In this document: piece after piece, positions 51,701-54,700 of the stretch
How positions within the stretch are numbered: position 1 is the stretch's first letter
How the letters are laid out: every line of letters starts with the position of its first letter
Assembly: GCA_037179385.1 (NCBI GenBank)
Contig: CM074193.1
Location: 3,741,547-3,805,546 of the forward strand
Direction of reading: 5' to 3'
Length of the DNA stretch: 64,000 bases
Source: Holothuria scabra
Taxonomy: Eukaryota > Echinodermata > Holothuroidea > Aspidochirotida > Holothuriidae
Made by a program: the position numbers and the translations under genes
The notes under the pieces: model-generated
Databases searched by the model: none
Seen by the model: the letters and a program-made list of their open reading frames with translations, nothing else
What the model was told of the DNA's origin: nothing

Positions 51701-54700
51701 TTTACAGGTTTGAACTGGTTTTACCAGCTCTGCTTTAGAGCAGGGTCTGTAGCTATGTTAGCCAGCACTGGTCAGTTGAACTTTTGCTGCGATTTTCCTG
51801 AGTATCACAAACTGTCATGGCAACTCACCATAGGTTCTCTGGAAATGAGTTTAGAGTTATCTTATTTCAAGTGCCGTTTCATTCCTTTCCTCCACTTATC
51901 TGTGTTTCATACTGCAGGGTTTCTTGTTTTATTAGCAAAACAGGGTCAGTTGCGTAACCTACTATCTGTCATAAATGATGTTGTTCTTAGTCTTAAGTGT
52001 ATGCCAACCAGCAATGCCTCAGAGTTGCTGCGCCTCCTGGATGGGAGAAGTGGGAGTTTCAACTTCTAGATAACTTCAAGAACCGAAATAGATACGATCT
52101 ATAGAGGTACTTTGGAGTACACATAGTCTCAGTTTAAAATTTTGCACTGAAGGAAAATGAAAAGCAGACTGTTTTGGTCATTTTGTTACAAGTTTTCTCC
52201 AATTTAGAATGTCAGTCAGTGGAATTCTCTAACACTTGTAGGTCGGTACCTGAAGTATGGGAGTCTGCCTCCTGGCAACATTGTGCTTCATATCTTGCCC
52301 CCGAGAATAATGTCACATGACATCAAGGAACAAGGTCTATTATCAGTCCATGTCAGAAATGTCAGTTTTTCCCTTTCAGGCAGCTAGAATCCATGAAAAA
52401 TTTCTAACCAACAGTTTTGATCAGACAATTTTATTCTGCTTTTTGTGTAAAAAAGAGGATTTTATCATTATCTTCTTTTGCCTGAATGTAGCAGAGGATA
52501 TCATAAATTATAACATGTAGGATAACAGGCTTACTGCTACAGTGTTACTTGCAAATCCTCTGTTTGTACAAATTTTTCTTTCCTGAGCTATAGCTTGTGA
52601 AAAATTTGTGTTACTAAGTGGTACCATCTCTTTTCACCTTTAGAGCTGACATACCAACAAAAAAATTGCATGGTTCAAGCTTTTATAGTCTTATTTGCAA
52701 ACTTAGATGACTTTCCTTACTGCTTTAAAGGCCCAATTTTCTCATCCCAAAAAGTACCAATTCTCCCAACCTTCTTAATTAAGCCCCTCCCACAATTGTC
52801 TGAAATTCACCCTCATCCAGACACAATCTCATTTTATTGCTTCAGAGGAGTATAGAAAGCTCAAGGTGTATTATCAAAACACTCTCAGAACAGTTCATGC
52901 TGTGTAATATAAGTTTTTGTACTCTGTATTGTTTGAATTAGCAGTCAATCAAAAAGCTGAGCCAATTGAGAGTTTCTGTTACCCTATACTAGAAGTGTAG
53001 TTTGGGGTGAGAGGATTGTCGCTTTAACGGATCCAGTACTAAGTTGGGGTGGAGTAGGCAAAGGAGGTAATCCTTGGAAATGGTGTGAAAGAAAATGTGT
53101 CAATGTTTCTTTCATTGATAAAGTTATATTTATATCATTATGTCATTTTTTATTAAAGGTGGAGTATGGATTCGTCAGAGAAAGTTGCACAGGCCGCTGT
53201 GAGTGTTTGCCCGGTGGTGAGCTATGTTGTATGCCATTTGCATGTGGTGTACACGCTCAGTGTCATGTAAGGGATGGAGAAAGTTCATGTTACTGTGACA
53301 AAGGTTATGGTGGAAATGGTGTCATTTGTCAGGGTGAGTAGAAATAGATGGTGTCTGTTGTCAAAAAGGGTTAAGTGTGGGATCCTAATTGAGAATGCAA
53401 AACAGATAAGTTTTATTTCTGAGGCAATCAGTTTGTGTTGTTATTCATACACCAGCTTATTAGACAGTGATGTAGCACTAAGGGCACAGAGGGTTAAAGT
53501 CTCTGTGGGAACATAAAGGGTTTGGTTAAGCTTTGTCCATTCTTGGATTGATGCTGCTCCCTTATGAAGTACATTTAGTTGGTTTTGCCAAAGATTGGAG
53601 AGACCAATTTTTAGGGGGAAGGAGGGGCTTGTCAAAGCAGTGCTTGAACCCACTGACTGATGGAATTAAGTTTTCCCTGTTTTCCATTCTTTTACAGAAA
53701 TCCAACATCCTCTACATGCCTTGGTATCTGCTGGTCAAACCATATACATGGATTGTGGTGATCTCTACATTCAGGTCCAGTCAGCTGTGTTTGGTGGACT
53801 TCAGAGTACAGGAGTGTGTACTGCACTGCAATACCCTGATCAGGAATGCCCAGATAGTGTGGATGCAGAGAACCAACTGTTGCCATTCTGTGAGGGGAAA
53901 CATTTCTGTTCTGTAAGTACAGGATTTCTTCAGTATAGAGGCTTTGCAATTACGTCACGTAACCGCCATGCTGGAGGACATTCATGCCAAATACACGGGG
54001 CTTTGTGCTGAACGCACTGCACAGTGTGCACTTTGGTATGCACAGTGCGTACACATTCAACGAGCAAGGGCGTCCAGTGTGGTTTACTACGTAGTTTCAT
54101 GTACTCCAACATGGCCGCCGGAGAGTAGTATGACGTCATGTGAAAAGCCTCTAGATGATTCTAAACTATGAATGCTAAAAAGCTCTTCTCTCCTTGTTTC
54201 ATAGTCAACACAGCTTCAAAACTTTGAATTGATGTCAAACCGCAGGTTGTTGCTTTAAAGTGGTAAAGCGTATTCAAGGAGCATGACAAGGGCTTCTACT
54301 TTGAAACTCCAAAGAACCAAAAATTTAAGAATGAAACATGGTCAAAACAGAACAAAGTTTCGTCATATACAAAAGTGTGTAAAATATCAACAAGCTAAAA
54401 AATGAGACATATTGTTGCATATTATTCCTGTTTTTCAAAATTCTTCATAGTCACTTGCTCATTGCTCATTTCTATTTTGGAACATTTTTAGGTACCAGCC
54501 ATTCCAAGACGCTTCGGAGATATCTGTCAGCACAAATTTAAGTACCTGCAAGTCCAATTTGCTTGTCAGTGGAGACCATCTGAAAGAGATTTGTTTGGTG
54601 ACATTACAATCACAACCTGCCAGAATGAATACATGGAAATCAATTGCAGGCACCAATATATACACATACTAGCTGTCACCTTTGGTAGGACAGCTGGGGC

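Noticed and set aside
51623..52069. Extension of TIL exon 30 to a 215-codon open frame
   Set aside because: The extension has no TIL/EGF pattern. The donor at 51623 restores phase with exon 31 exactly as in the other cassettes.
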